Positions 25,630 to 35,636 of a stretch of 64,000 bases of DNA are shown here, piece after piece. The notes under the pieces were generated by a model, which saw only the letters and a program-made list of their open reading frames with translations, ran no database searches and had not been told where the DNA came from. Both the position numbers and the translations under genes were made by a program. The number at the start of each line of letters is the position of its first letter. The first letter of the stretch is position 1. This DNA is from Marmoricola endophyticus (lineage in GTDB: Bacteria > Actinomycetota > Actinomycetes > Propionibacteriales > Nocardioidaceae): assembly GCF_014644415.1 (NCBI RefSeq), contig NZ_BMKQ01000001.1:62001-126000 (forward strand). The letters are read 5' to 3'.

Positions 25630-27410
25630 CCGCGACCGCTGGAGACGGCATTGCCGCCCGTTCCACCGCCGGAGCGCCGAGCCGGGCGATCGGTCAGCAG
25701 GTGGTGCGCGTCCTCACCACCACCGACCACAAGCTGATCGGCAAGCTCTACCTCGGCACGTCGTTCGCCTGGTTCATCGTGGGCGGCATCCTGGCTCTGC
25801 TGATCCGCTCGGAGCTGGCGTTCCCCGGGACCCAGATCGTCAACGACGAGGTCTACAACCAGCTCTTCACGATGCACGGCACGATCATGCTGCTGCTGTT
25901 CGCGACGCCGCTGTTCTTCGGCTTCGCCAACGTGATCATGCCGCTGCAGATCGGCTCGCCCGACGTCGCCTTCCCCCGGCTGAACATGTTCAGCTACTGG
26001 CTGTTCCTCTTCGGCGGCCTGATGGTGTTCTCGGGCTTCTTCACCCCGGGCGGCGCCGCCAGCTTCGGGTGGTTCGCCTACACCCCGCTGTCCAACGCCG
26101 CGCACTCGCCCGGTATCGGCGGAGACCTGTGGATCATGGGCCTCTACATCGCCGGTCTGGGCACCATCCTCGGTGCGGTCAACTTCGTGACGACGATCAT
26201 CTGCATGCGTGCGCCCGGCATGACGATGTTCCGGCTGCCGATCTTCTGCTGGAACACGCTGATCACCAGCCTGCTGGTGCTGATCGCCTTCCCGATCTTC
26301 GCCGGGGCCCTGCTCTCGCTCGAGGCGGACCGCAAGCTCGGCGCCCACGTCTTCGACCCGGTGCACGGCGGGCCGATCCTGTGGCAGCACCTCTTCTGGT
26401 TCTTCGGCCACCCCGAGGTGTACATCATCGCCCTGCCGTTCTTCGGCATCATCACCGAGATCCTCCCGGTGTTCAGCCGCAAGCCCGTCTTCGGGTACGT
26501 CGGCCTCGTCGGCGCCACCCTGGCGATCGCGATCCTCGCGGTCGCGGTGTGGGCGCACCACATGTTCGTCACCGGTGCGGTCGACCTGCCGTTCTTCGCC
26601 GGCATGACCTTCCTCATCGCGATACCGACGGGCGTGAAGTTCTTCAACTGGATCGGCACGATGTGGGGGGGATCGATATCCATGGACACCCCCATGCTGT
26701 GGAGCGTCGGGTTCTTGACCACCTTCCTGTTCGGTGGGCTGACCGGCGTCATCCTGGCGACGCCGCCGCTGGACTTCCACGTCTCGGACTCGTACTTCGT
26801 CGTGGCGCACTTCCACTACGTGGTGTTCGGCACGGTCGTCTTCGCGATGTTCGCCGGCTTCTACTTCTGGTGGCCGAAGATGACCGGGAAGATGCTCGAC
26901 GAGCGGCTCGGGAAGATCCACTTCTGGCTGCTGTTCATCGGCTTCCACACCACGTTCCTCGTCCAGCACTGGCTCGGCGTGCTGGGCATGCCGCGTCGCT
27001 ACGCCGACTACCTGCCCAGTGACGGCTGGACCGGCCTGAACCAGATCTCCACGGTCGGTGCGTTCTTGCTGGCTTCGTCGACGCTGCCGTTCTTCTGGAA
27101 CGTCTACAAGACCGCGACGTCCGGGCGGCGGGTCGTCGTCGACGACCCGTGGGGCTGGGGTCGCTCGCTGGAGTGGGCGACGTCCTGCCCGCCCCCGCGG
27201 CACAACTTCACCACCATCCCGCGGATCCGCTCGGAGTCGCCGGCCTTCGACCTGCACCACCCGGAGATCGCCGCGCTGGAGTACGACGAGAACCTCGAGA
27301 TGGCCGACGACTCCGGCTTCCGGGACGCGCCGGCCGACGCCGGCCGCGCGACGGTCCTCGCCGAGCGGATCGAGGAGCAGGCCGAGCAGGAGAAGGAGAC
27401 CGACCGATGA
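25626..27410 (+). CDS. ctaD: Cytochrome c oxidase subunit I
   Basis: Catalytic haem a/a3-CuB subunit of the terminal oxidase. The 594-residue, 12-helix protein has the low-spin haem His in [11 protein letters not shown], the His-Tyr cross-link motif in [13 protein letters not shown], the CuB pair AHHMFVTG and the haem ligand region [12 protein letters not shown] long charged C-terminus (after [11 protein letters not shown]) is typical of actinobacteria. ATG overlaps the ctaC stop; its own stop overlaps ctaF. Confidence 0.97.
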   Translation: MTATAGDGIAARSTAGAPSRAIGQQVVRVLTTTDHKLIGKLYLGTSFAWFIVGGILALLIRSELAFPGTQIVNDEVYNQLFTMHGTIMLLLFATPLFFGFANVIMPLQIGSPDVAFPRLNMFSYWLFLFGGLMVFSGFFTPGGAASFGWFAYTPLSNAAHSPGIGGDLWIMGLYIAGLGTILGAVNFVTTIICMRAPGMTMFRLPIFCWNTLITSLLVLIAFPIFAGALLSLEADRKLGAHVFDPVHGGPILWQHLFWFFGHPEVYIIALPFFGIITEILPVFSRKPVFGYVGLVGATLAIAILAVAVWAHHMFVTGAVDLPFFAGMTFLIAIPTGVKFFNWIGTMWGGSISMDTPMLWSVGFLTTFLFGGLTGVILATPPLDFHVSDSYFVVAHFHYVVFGTVVFAMFAGFYFWWPKMTGKMLDERLGKIHFWLLFIGFHTTFLVQHWLGVLGMPRRYADYLPSDGWTGLNQISTVGAFLLASSTLPFFWNVYKTATSGRRVVVDDPWGWGRSLEWATSCPPPRHNFTTIPRIRSESPAFDLHHPEIAALEYDENLEMADDSGFRDAPADAGRATVLAERIEEQAEQEKETDR

Positions 27411-27802
27411 AGTCCGAGGCGTGGATCTTCGTCATCGCGACCGTCAGCCTGGTGATCATCACGCCGGCCTACTGGTTGCTGGCCCACGACTGGACCGGCA
27501 CGTCGGCCCTGGTGATGACGACGCTGCTGACGCTGATGGTGAGCGTCTACCTCGGGTTCTCGGCCAGCCGCCTCGACCCCCGACCCGAGGACCGCAAGGA
27601 CGCCGACATCGCCGACGGTGCCGGCGAGCTCGGCTTCTTCCCGCCGTACAGCTGGTGGCCGCTGTGGTGCGCGCTCACCGCCGCAGTGATCGCGCTGGGT
27701 GTCGTCATCGGCTGGTGGCTGGTCGTGATCGGCGCGATCCTCGGGCTCATCGCTGTCAGCGGGCTGATCTACGAGTACTACCGGGGCGTGCACGCGCACT
27801 GA
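27407..27802 (+). CDS. ctaF: Cytochrome c oxidase subunit IV (actinobacterial type)
   Basis: A 131-residue membrane subunit with four hydrophobic segments: an N-terminal pair ([20 protein letters not shown] and [18 protein letters not shown]), a loop with [20 protein letters not shown], and a C-terminal pair ([19 protein letters not shown] and [20 protein letters not shown]). This is the CtaF layout, part of the bc1-aa3 supercomplex. ATGA overlap with ctaD. Confidence 0.93.
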   Translation: MKSEAWIFVIATVSLVIITPAYWLLAHDWTGTSALVMTTLLTLMVSVYLGFSASRLDPRPEDRKDADIADGAGELGFFPPYSWWPLWCALTAAVIALGVVIGWWLVVIGAILGLIAVSGLIYEYYRGVHAH

Positions 27803-27949
27803 CGCTCGTCGCGAGACGGCGGTCGACCCGCCCGGGAGGCCCGCGAGAATCCGTCGGCTCGCGGCCGGGTCGAACCGTCTGATCGGTTGATCGGCTTGGT
27901 AGGATCACACTGCCCACCGCATCGACACGAGTTCCCGGGAGAAGCGTCC

Positions 27950-29164
27950 ATGCCGTTCCACCACAGGATCCGTCTGCGCCGTGCTGCCCTCGGCACCGCG
28001 GCCGCTCTGATGGTCCTTCCCGTCGCCGCCTGTGCCGGCGGCTCCAACGACGAGACGTCCTCGCCGGCCGGGAGCGACGCCTCGCAGGTCGCCAAGACCT
28101 CCAAGGCCACGATCTCCGCCAACGTGAGCGACGGCAGCAGCGACGTCGCCGTCGACAAGCTCGTCCAGGTCAGCTCGACCGACGGCACCTTCGCGGACGT
28201 GAAGGTCGCGACGCTCAAGGGCGAGCCCGTGGCGGGTGCGCTCAACGCGGACAAGACCCGGTGGACGGCCACGGACCGACTCGACTCGGGTCGCAAGTAC
28301 CGCATCACCGCGACCGCCGAGGACTCCGACGGCCTGGCCAAGAAGTACACCTCACGCTTCGACGCCGTCTCCCTGGCGAAGTCCGACGAGGTCTACCCCT
28401 CGATCACGCCGCTGGACGGCGCGACGATGGGGGTCGGCATGCCGGTCTCCGTGCACTTCGACTACCCCGTGGCCAACAAGAAGCTGTTCGAGCAGCACAT
28501 GAAGGTCACGAGCTCGGCCGGCCAGAAGGGCTCGTGGAACTGGTTCGACGACCAGAACGTCCACTACCGCCCCGCCGGCTACTGGAAGCCGAACCAGAAG
28601 GTGACCGTCGCGGTCGACGTCAACAGCCTGCCCGCCGGCAACGGTCGCTACGGCCAGATGGACCGCACCATCTCCTACGACGTCTCGCGCAACCAGGTGA
28701 TCAAGGTCAACGCCGCGAGCCACCAGCTGCAGGTCTTCCGTGACGGCAAGGTGATCAAGACGATGCCGATCACGACCGGCAAGGCGGGCTTCACCACCCG
28801 GTCCGGCACCAAGGTCATCACCGAGAAGTACCCGACCAAGCGGATGAACTCCGAGACCATCGGGATCAACCCCGACAGCGCCGACGGCTACGACCTCGAC
28901 GACGTCAAGTGGGCGATGCGGATCACCAACACCGGTGAGTTCCTGCACGCGGCGCCGTGGTCGGTCGGGTCGCAGGGCCAGGCCAACGTCTCGCACGGGT
29001 GCACCGGCATGAGCACCGAGAACGCGAAGTGGCTCTACGACCACTCGATCATCGGCGACCCCGTCGAGTACACCGGCACCGATCGCCAGATGACCCTGAC
29101 CAACGGCTACGGCGACTGGAACGACTCGTGGGCCGAGTGGCAGAAGGGCTCAGCCCTCGCCTGA
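27950..29164 (+). CDS. L,D-transpeptidase lipoprotein
   Basis: Envelope enzyme forming 3-3 peptidoglycan cross-links. The 404-residue precursor has a lipobox (LPVAACAGG), two Ig-like domains (about residues 45-140 and 145-245), and a YkuD catalytic domain with HAAPWSVGSQGQ and the nucleophile in SHGCTGMSTENAKWLY, followed by a C-terminal extension. This is the actinobacterial LdtMt2-like layout. ATG 27950 is preferred because the signal peptide follows directly. Its last 15 bp overlap the end of benE on the other strand. Confidence 0.93.
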   Translation: MPFHHRIRLRRAALGTAAALMVLPVAACAGGSNDETSSPAGSDASQVAKTSKATISANVSDGSSDVAVDKLVQVSSTDGTFADVKVATLKGEPVAGALNADKTRWTATDRLDSGRKYRITATAEDSDGLAKKYTSRFDAVSLAKSDEVYPSITPLDGATMGVGMPVSVHFDYPVANKKLFEQHMKVTSSAGQKGSWNWFDDQNVHYRPAGYWKPNQKVTVAVDVNSLPAGNGRYGQMDRTISYDVSRNQVIKVNAASHQLQVFRDGKVIKTMPITTGKAGFTTRSGTKVITEKYPTKRMNSETIGINPDSADGYDLDDVKWAMRITNTGEFLHAAPWSVGSQGQANVSHGCTGMSTENAKWLYDHSIIGDPVEYTGTDRQMTLTNGYGDWNDSWAEWQKGSALA

Positions 29165-30394
29165 TCCACGGTCCGCGTCGGCGGGTCGACCCTGAGGGGT
29201 CGGCCCGCCGATCTGCGTTCCGACCCGGCTCCCGCGCCGGCGCGAGGCGTCGTGGTGGAGCACCGTACGCACCAGCAGACCCGCAGCCAGTGCCCAGAAC
29301 GCCGACCCGACCCCGAGCACCGTGGTGCCGGACGCAGCGACGACCAGGCAGACGACGGCGGGCAGGCGCACCTCCTCCTCGACGAGCGCCTCGTGCAGCG
29401 ACGCGGCCAGGGTGCCGAGGAGCGCGAGTCCGGCGGCCGACTGCACGACCCCGTCGGGGGCGGTCGAGACCAGGGCGGTGACGCCCCCGCAGCCGGCCGC
29501 GAGGACGACGTACGTCCCCGCTGCGGCGAGCGAGGCGGGCCACCGGCGCGAGCGGTCCGGCCCCGCATCGGGGCCGGCCGTGAGCGCTGCTGTGATGGCG
29601 GCGAGGTTGACCGCGTGCCCGCCGAACGGCGCAGCCACGGCACTCGCGACCCCGGTCACGCTCAGTGTCTCGCGCCACGGGACCCGGTAGCCGAGGCTGC
29701 GCATCACGGCGACGCCGGGAACGTTCTGCGAGGCCATGGTGACGACGTAGAGGGGGAGCGCGATCCCGAGGACCGCGGACGCCGACCAGGTGGGGAACGT
29801 CGGCGCCAAGCGGGGAACGACGCTGCCCAGCCCCGGCAGCCGGTCGGCGGCGAGCACGACGACCAGCAGCGCGACGACGAGCGATGCAGGCACGGCCCAG
29901 CGTGGCGCCGGACGGATCAGCACCAGCCACGTGAGCACCACCGGCGCGACCAGCAGGGGAGTGGCGGCGAGGGCCGCGACCGGTTCGAGGCACAACGGCA
30001 GCAGGACACCGGCCAGCATGGCCCGGGCCAGGGCGGTCGGGATGGCTGCCACGAGGTCGCCGAGCCGTGGCACGAGCGCGGTCAGCAGGATCATCGCGGC
30101 GGCGACGAGGAACGCACCGACGGCAGCGGGCCAACCGCCGGTGACCGCACCACCCGAGGCCAGGAGCGCCGCACCGGGCGTCGACCAGGCGAGCGAGAGC
30201 GGCGTGCGGTGACGCAGGGCGAGCCAGACCATTCCGGCCGCCTGCGCGACGCACAGCGCCACCAGGCCGGACGCGGCCTGGGCAGGCGTCGCACCGACGG
30301 CCACCAGCCCGGCGAGCACGACGACGAACGAGCTGCTGAAGCCGACCAGCGCGGCGACCACTCCGGCGACGACGGCCTGGGAACGGGGCGGCAT
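29150..30394 (-). CDS. benE: BenE-family (benzoate/H+ symporter-like) transporter
   Basis: A 414-residue protein with about 12 hydrophobic segments. Family blocks include SLAWSTPGAALLASGG, IPTALARAMLAGVLLPLCL, PLYVVTMASQNVPGVAVMRS and APFGGHAVNLAAITAALTAG. BenE proteins are thought to import benzoate with protons; no aromatic catabolic genes are nearby, so the substrate is open. Divergent from the XRE-cupin regulator across a double palindrome, which suggests it is that regulator's target. Confidence 0.88.
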   Translation of the reverse strand: MPPRSQAVVAGVVAALVGFSSSFVVVLAGLVAVGATPAQAASGLVALCVAQAAGMVWLALRHRTPLSLAWSTPGAALLASGGAVTGGWPAAVGAFLVAAAMILLTALVPRLGDLVAAIPTALARAMLAGVLLPLCLEPVAALAATPLLVAPVVLTWLVLIRPAPRWAVPASLVVALLVVVLAADRLPGLGSVVPRLAPTFPTWSASAVLGIALPLYVVTMASQNVPGVAVMRSLGYRVPWRETLSVTGVASAVAAPFGGHAVNLAAITAALTAGPDAGPDRSRRWPASLAAAGTYVVLAAGCGGVTALVSTAPDGVVQSAAGLALLGTLAASLHEALVEEEVRLPAVVCLVVAASGTTVLGVGSAFWALAAGLLVRTVLHHDASRRRGSRVGTQIGGPTPQGRPADADRGSGEG

Positions 30395-30412
30395 TGCTAT
30401 CCTCCCGATGGT

Positions 30413-30444
30413 GTTCTACGAACAGAACGTTCTGTAAACAGAAC
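30413..30444. promoter_or_regulatory. Tandem palindromic operator between benE and XRE-cupin gene
   Basis: Two abutting 16-bp palindromes of the form GTTCT-N6-AGAAC (30413-30428 and 30429-30444). The second, GTTCTGTAAACAGAAC, is perfect over 6+6 bp. The AT-rich site sits 19 bp from the benE start and 20 bp from the regulator start, so one dimer pair could control both promoters. Confidence 0.85.
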
Positions 30445-30464
30445 CTAGCCGAGGTGACCATCTG

Positions 30465-30983
30465 ATGACCAGCGGTGCGCCGACCGGCACGCGGATCCGC
30501 GCCATCCGGCTCGCACAGGGTCTCTCCCTGTCGGCACTGGCCGCGGCGGCCGGGATCGGCAAGGGCACGCTCTCCGAGCTCGAGTCCGGCCGTCGCAACC
30601 CGACCCTGGACACGCTGTACGCGATCGCGGGACCGCTGGGCGTCCCCCTCGCCCACCTCGTGGCGGACGAGGACACCGAGGTGAGCGACGCGGCGCTGAC
30701 CTCGTGGCGCCTGCACGTCCGCCAGGACGTCGATCGGACGACCGAGGTCTACCTGGTCACGGTGCGTCCCGGCGCTGCTCGGAGCTCACCGGCCCACGCG
30801 ATCGGTGTCGAGGAGCAGCTGGTCGTCCTCGCGGGCGAGGGCTACCTCGAGACAGCGGGGGAGCGGACCCCGCTGGCTGCCGGGGTCCACCACCGGTGGC
30901 CGGCCGACGTGCCGCACGCGTACGTGTGCACGGGCGAGGAGGACCTGGTGGCGGTCGACGTCATCGTGACACCGACGTCCTGA
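30465..30983 (+). CDS. XRE-family regulator with C-terminal cupin domain
   Basis: A 172-residue transcription factor. The N-terminal HTH (about residues 8-62) reads GTRIRAIRLAQGLSLSALAA and IGKGTLSELESGRRNPTLDT; the C-terminal cupin (about 95-168) reads VEEQLVVLAGEGYLETAGE and HHRWPADVPHAYVC, and presumably binds a small ligand. It is divergent from benE over the double palindrome, so autoregulation and control of benE by a transported compound are likely (inference). Confidence 0.9.
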   Translation: MTSGAPTGTRIRAIRLAQGLSLSALAAAAGIGKGTLSELESGRRNPTLDTLYAIAGPLGVPLAHLVADEDTEVSDAALTSWRLHVRQDVDRTTEVYLVTVRPGAARSSPAHAIGVEEQLVVLAGEGYLETAGERTPLAAGVHHRWPADVPHAYVCTGEEDLVAVDVIVTPTS

Positions 30984-30991
30984 GCGAACCA

Positions 30992-31025
30992 GAAGGCCCC
31001 CACCCCTGACGAGGTGAGGGCCTTC
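30992..31025. terminator. Intrinsic terminator between convergent XRE-cupin and qcrB genes
   Basis: GAAGGCCC at 30992-30999 pairs with GGGCCTTC at 31018-31025; inner ACC/GGT extends the hairpin with a small bulge. It lies 8 nt after the regulator stop and 17 nt beyond the qcrB stop, so it can serve both strands. Confidence 0.75.
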
Positions 31026-31042
31026 GAGCGGTGGTGCCCGCG

Positions 31043-32776
31043 TCAGTCGCTCGGCGGAAGCTCCTTGCGCACCGGAGGGTCGACCTCGTGACGCTCAGAG
31101 GCGATCCCGGCGAGCTCGGAGTCCGACTCGTGGTCGTGCTCCTCTGCGTGGTGGTGCGCCTCCTCCAGCTCGGCCGCGGTGGGCTTCTGGACGTTCGTGC
31201 CGTACCACGCCTGCGAGAGCCGAGCGCGGACCTTCTCGGCGCGCGACCCGGGGGCCTCGACGCCGTTCTCGTCCGTGGAGGACTCGATCTGGAAGATCTG
31301 GTCCCGCTCGCGTGCACTGATCGCGTACGCCTCGTCGACCGGGAGCGGCTGGTGACGCTCGCTGTAGCCACCCGATGCGTCCCGCATGATGATGCCGGTC
31401 TCGTAGCCGTGCAGCAGCTTCTCGTTGTCCTGACGCTGCAGCGAGATGCACCACCGCTTGGTGATGATGAACGCGATGACCGGGCCTACGAACACCGCCA
31501 CCCGCAGGAAGTGGGTGATGGCGTTGATGCTCAGACCGAAGGTGATGGCGATGATGTCGTTGCCACCGGCGATCCAGAACAGCCCGTAGAAGGTCATCAG
31601 CGCGACCATCACCCCGGTGCGTGTCGGAGCGTCGCGGGGCCGCTGGAGCAGGTGGTGGTCCCGCTTGTCGCCGGTGATCCAGGACTCCACGAACGGCAGC
31701 GCCATCAAGATGCCGATGGCGAGGGTCGGGAGCAGGATGATCGGGATGAACACGTTCCACGACAGGGTGACGCCCCAGAAGTGCGACTCCCAGCCGGGCA
31801 TGATGCGCAGCGCCCCGTCGGGCCAGCCCATGTACCAGTCGGGCTGCGACCCGGCGGTCACCTCGGCCGGGTTGTAGGGACCGTACCGCCAGATCGGGTT
31901 GATGGAGAGGAACGCACCCATCAGCGCGGTGACCCCGAAGACGATGAAGAAGAACCCGCCCGCCTTGGCGGCGTACACCGGCAGCATCGGGAAGCCGACG
32001 ACGTTGTCGTTCGTCCGGCCGGGCCCGGGCCACTGCGTGTGCTTGTGGTAGACGAGCAGCAGCATGTGCGCGGCGATGAGGGCCAGGAGCAGGCCCGGGA
32101 TCAGCAGCACGTGGATGGTGTAGAGCCTCGGGATGATCGAGTCGCCCGGGAACTCACCGCCGAAGAGGAAGAAGTTGACGTAGGTCCCCACGACCGGGAT
32201 CGCCGCCACGAAGCCGTTGGCCGCGCGGATGCCGGTGCCGGAGAGCAGGTCGTCGGGCAGCGAGTAGCCCGTGAAGCCCTCGAGCGTCCCGAGGACGAGC
32301 AGCAGGACGCCGATGACCCAGTTGAGCTCACGCGGCTTGCGGAACGCGCCCGTGAAGTAGACGCGCATCATGTGCACGAGCATCGCGGCGATGAACAGCA
32401 TCGCCGCCCAGTGGTGCATCTGACGCATCAGGAGCCCGGCGCGCACGTCGAACGAGATGTGGAGGGAGGAGGCGTACGCCTCGGAGACCTCGATGCCGTT
32501 GAGCGGCTCGTAGCTGCCGGAGTAGGTCGTCTCGCCCATGCTGGGCTTGAACCACAGCGTGAGGAACACGCCGGTCAGCAGCAGGACGACGAAGCTCCAC
32601 AGCGCGATCTCGCCGAGCATGAACGACCAGTGGTCGGGGAACACCTTGCGGATGTTCTTCTTCATCGCACCGGCGAGGCCGAGCCGGGAGTCCGCCCAGT
32701 CGGCGACGCCCGCGACCTTGCTCGGCTTCTGCGAGCGCGCGGCCTTGGAGCCGTTGGTGGTGACTGCTTCGCTCAT
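31043..32776 (-). CDS. qcrB: Menaquinol-cytochrome c reductase cytochrome b subunit
   Basis: Di-haem b subunit of the actinobacterial bc1 complex, where menaquinol is oxidised. The 577-residue protein has haem-ligand helices (LLMRQMHHWAAMLFIAAMLV with following LVHMMRVYFTG, and YTIHVLLIPGLLLALIAAHM), the Qo-site region, and a long charged C-terminus typical of actinobacteria. Last gene of ctaE-qcrC-qcrA-qcrB. Members of this family are the target of Q203-type inhibitors in mycobacteria. Confidence 0.96.
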   Translation of the reverse strand: MSEAVTTNGSKAARSQKPSKVAGVADWADSRLGLAGAMKKNIRKVFPDHWSFMLGEIALWSFVVLLLTGVFLTLWFKPSMGETTYSGSYEPLNGIEVSEAYASSLHISFDVRAGLLMRQMHHWAAMLFIAAMLVHMMRVYFTGAFRKPRELNWVIGVLLLVLGTLEGFTGYSLPDDLLSGTGIRAANGFVAAIPVVGTYVNFFLFGGEFPGDSIIPRLYTIHVLLIPGLLLALIAAHMLLLVYHKHTQWPGPGRTNDNVVGFPMLPVYAAKAGGFFFIVFGVTALMGAFLSINPIWRYGPYNPAEVTAGSQPDWYMGWPDGALRIMPGWESHFWGVTLSWNVFIPIILLPTLAIGILMALPFVESWITGDKRDHHLLQRPRDAPTRTGVMVALMTFYGLFWIAGGNDIIAITFGLSINAITHFLRVAVFVGPVIAFIITKRWCISLQRQDNEKLLHGYETGIIMRDASGGYSERHQPLPVDEAYAISARERDQIFQIESSTDENGVEAPGSRAEKVRARLSQAWYGTNVQKPTAAELEEAHHHAEEHDHESDSELAGIASERHEVDPPVRKELPPSD

Positions 32777-32782
32777 CGGTGA

Positions 32783-33892
32783 TCAGCCTCGTTCCCAGAA
32801 GCTCGGGCCCACGGGTTCGGTGTAGTCGGACTGTGCCACCAGGTAGCCGTCGGGGTCGACCATCAGCGGCAGCTGGGGAAGCGCGCGGTTCGCCGGGCCG
32901 AAGATCACCTTGCCGTTGTCGGCCAGGTCGAAGGTCGACTGGTGGCAGGGGCACAGCAGGTGGTGGGTCTGCTGCTCCCACAGCGAGATCGGGCAACCCA
33001 CGTGGGTGCAGATCTTGGAGTACGCCAGGATCCCGTCGATGCCCCAGTCCTCGCGCCCCTTCGAGGGGGTGATGTCGCTGGGCTCCATGCGGACGACGAT
33101 GGTCGCGGCCTTCGCCTTCTCCTGCTGGAGCTCCACGCCCTCGGGGACCTCGAGCGGCTCCTCGCCACGGGCTTCGGCCTGGGCGGCGGTGAGGTCGTCA
33201 CCGTCGGAGTCCTTGGGGTTGAACGGTCGGTAGAAGACGTCCGGCTGCGCGTTGACCAGCTGCCCGACCTGGAGGTCCTCAGGCTTGATCGGCGTGCCCG
33301 TGACGTCCTGGACGACACGCATCCACTTGCGCCAGACCGTGTGGTAGAGCTTGTCGCCGGGCAGCGGCCCGAGGTCGCGCAGCGCGATGATCGCCGGCAC
33401 GCCCAGCAGCCCGGTCGAGAGCAGCAGCGTGTTGCGGATCAGCGGACGCCGGCCGATGCCGGACTGCTCGACACCCTCGGTGAGCGAGGCCACGGCCTCC
33501 TCGCGGTCCTCGTCGGAGGAGCGCGCCGGGTGGCGCATCTCGACGATCTCCTCGTCGCCCATCAGCTTGCGCGCCCACTGGATCGCGCCGACGCCGATCA
33601 GCAGGAGGGCCATGCCCAGGCAGAAGCCCAGCGCGACGTTGGACGCACCGAGGCCGAGCACCATCGTCGGGTCGTCACCGATGGCGAAGACGAAGTAGGA
33701 GACGCAGAACAGCACGGTGAAGACCGCCGACAGCAGAAACATGCCCGCGACCTGGCGCTCCGCACGACGCTCGGCCTTCTCGTCGACGTCGGTCGGCCGC
33801 AGCTCGTGGGGCGGCAGACCCGGGTCGGCGATCGGCTCCTCGGGCTCGTGCCGGACGACCCCGGAGTCGGGTCGGTTCTCGAGATCGGTCAC
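32783..33892 (-). CDS. qcrA: Menaquinol-cytochrome c reductase Rieske [2Fe-2S] subunit
   Basis: A 369-residue Rieske protein with three membrane segments (FLLSAVFTVLFCVSYFVFAI, FCLGMALLLIGVGAIQWA, LLLSTGLLGVPAIIALRDLG), the actinobacterial arrangement, and a C-terminal Rieske domain with cluster motifs CTHVGCPIS and CPCHQSTFD. GTG 33892 overlaps the qcrC stop (GTGA); the frame is open further upstream but only into the qcrC shadow. 6-bp gap to qcrB. Confidence 0.95.
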   Translation of the reverse strand: MTDLENRPDSGVVRHEPEEPIADPGLPPHELRPTDVDEKAERRAERQVAGMFLLSAVFTVLFCVSYFVFAIGDDPTMVLGLGASNVALGFCLGMALLLIGVGAIQWARKLMGDEEIVEMRHPARSSDEDREEAVASLTEGVEQSGIGRRPLIRNTLLLSTGLLGVPAIIALRDLGPLPGDKLYHTVWRKWMRVVQDVTGTPIKPEDLQVGQLVNAQPDVFYRPFNPKDSDGDDLTAAQAEARGEEPLEVPEGVELQQEKAKAATIVVRMEPSDITPSKGREDWGIDGILAYSKICTHVGCPISLWEQQTHHLLCPCHQSTFDLADNGKVIFGPANRALPQLPLMVDPDGYLVAQSDYTEPVGPSFWERG

Positions 33893-34758
33893 TGCTGGCC
33901 TCCCTTGACGGCCTTCTTGGCACGAGCGGTGTGGGCCGCGATCCAGACGGCGAACCCGACGAGGACGCCGATCCCGACCAGCCAGGCGAACATGCCCTCG
34001 GAGACCGGACCCAGCGTGCCCATGGAGAAGCCTCCGTACTTGGGCGCGTCGTCGTTCTGCCGGAGGTAGGAGATGACGTCGCGCTTGTCCGCGGGGGTCA
34101 GCACGTCGTTGGAGAACACCGGCATCTGCTGCGGCCCCGTCAGGAGCGCCTCGAAGATGTGCTTGGAGCTGACGTCGGTGAGCTTGGGGGCGTACTTGCC
34201 GCCGGGCAGCGCGCCACCGGCGCCGGCGAAGTTGTGGCACGCGGTGCAGTTCGTACGGAAGATCGCGCCACCTCGGGAGACGTCACCCTCGTTGGGGTCG
34301 TACTCCTCGGACTCGGGGACGGCGGGGCCGGGGCCGAGCGACTGGACGTAGGCACCCAGCTGCTGGATCTCCTCCTTGGTGTAGGAGACCTTCTTGCGCG
34401 GAGCCTGCACCGTCGGACCGGCCAGGGGCATCCGGCCCGTACCGACCTGGAAGTCGACGGCGGCCGCGCCGACGCCGACCAGGGGAGGGCCGTAGTTGTT
34501 GCCGCGCTTGGTGGCGATGCCCTCGCCGTTCGCACCGTGGCACGACGAGCAGCCCACGAGGAACAGGGCGCGTCCGGCCGCGACGTCGTCGGCGTCGTTC
34601 GCCTTCTTGGTCTCGGCCTGCGCGGGGGAGAACAGCGCGAACAGCCCGCCGGTGAGCATGAGGGCGATGAGCAGGACGGCCGGACCGGCCAGCTTGCGGC
34701 GCCGGTGCCGGGAGAGGCCACCGGCCAGCCGCCGGGTGGTCTGCGAGAGGAGTCGCAC
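33889..34758 (-). CDS. qcrC: Menaquinol-cytochrome c reductase di-haem cytochrome c subunit
   Basis: A 289-residue membrane-anchored cytochrome cc. An N-terminal hydrophobic segment (PAVLLIALMLTGGLFALF) precedes two c-type haem sites, CSSCH and CTACH, and a C-terminal anchor (MFAWLVGIGVLVGFAVWIAA). The second haem replaces a soluble cytochrome c in actinobacteria, passing electrons directly to CuA of CtaC. GTG 34758 follows ctaE by 28 bp. Confidence 0.96.
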   Translation of the reverse strand: MRLLSQTTRRLAGGLSRHRRRKLAGPAVLLIALMLTGGLFALFSPAQAETKKANDADDVAAGRALFLVGCSSCHGANGEGIATKRGNNYGPPLVGVGAAAVDFQVGTGRMPLAGPTVQAPRKKVSYTKEEIQQLGAYVQSLGPGPAVPESEEYDPNEGDVSRGGAIFRTNCTACHNFAGAGGALPGGKYAPKLTDVSSKHIFEALLTGPQQMPVFSNDVLTPADKRDVISYLRQNDDAPKYGGFSMGTLGPVSEGMFAWLVGIGVLVGFAVWIAAHTARAKKAVKGGQQ

Positions 34759-34786
34759 GATCAGTCCTTCGGTCTCGTTCGGTGGG

Positions 34787-35422
34787 CTACTTGATGAGGT
34801 AGATCGTGGCGAACAGCCCGATCCACACGACGTCGACGAAGTGCCAGTAGTACGACACGACGATCGCGCTCACCGCCTGCTCGTGGGTGAAGCGCTTCGC
34901 GAGGAACGTGCGTCCCAGCACGAGCAGGAACGCGATCAGGCCGCCGGTCACGTGGATCCCGTGGAAGCCGGTGGTCAGGTAGAACATCGTGCCGTAGCTC
35001 GAGGCCGGGATGGTGATCCCCTCGTGCACGAGCTCGGCGTACTCGAAGGCCTGCCCCGCGACGAAGACGGCGCCCATCACGTAGGTGAGGACGAACCACT
35101 CGCGCAGTCCCCACTTGGTGAACTGCAGGAGGGTGCCGGAGCGGCCGGGGCGGCCCTTCTCGGCGGCGAAGACGCCCATCTGACAGGTCACCGAGGACAG
35201 CACCAGGATGGTGGTGTTGGTCGCCGCGTAGGGAACGTTGAGGTTCGCCGTGCTCTGCGACCAGAGCTCGGGGCTGACCGCCCGGATCGTGAAGTACGCC
35301 GCGAACAGTGCCGCGAAGAACATCAGCTCGCTGGAGAGCCACACGATGGTGCCCACCGAGACCATGTCGGGGCGGCCGTGGTGCCCGTGCAGGCGGGAGG
35401 CCGGGATGCTTGCTGTCGCCAC
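34787..35422 (-). CDS. ctaE: Cytochrome c oxidase subunit III
   Basis: A 211-residue subunit III with about five membrane helices: [78 protein letters not shown] and [20 protein letters not shown]. First gene of the ctaE-qcrCAB operon. CATACT lies 6 nt before GTG 35422, a leaderless promoter for the operon. It is apart from ctaC-ctaD, as usual in actinobacteria. Confidence 0.95.
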   Translation of the reverse strand: MATASIPASRLHGHHGRPDMVSVGTIVWLSSELMFFAALFAAYFTIRAVSPELWSQSTANLNVPYAATNTTILVLSSVTCQMGVFAAEKGRPGRSGTLLQFTKWGLREWFVLTYVMGAVFVAGQAFEYAELVHEGITIPASSYGTMFYLTTGFHGIHVTGGLIAFLLVLGRTFLAKRFTHEQAVSAIVVSYYWHFVDVVWIGLFATIYLIK

Positions 35423-35636
35423 GCGAACAGTATGAACCCGACGGCGGCGCTCGGCACGCCGACCCCCCGGCGTCGTCTCGCCCGGCGGCGCGGTCCGCGG
35501 TCACAGCCCCCACCGTGCCGCGGCGTGTCGGCGAAGCGCCTGCCCAGGGGTGTGGTCGCGAGCCGTCCCACGAGTCCCGGAACGCCGGAAGAAGGCCCCC
35601 AGGGGTGGCCCCGCGGTGCTGCGTAGGATCACGGTT

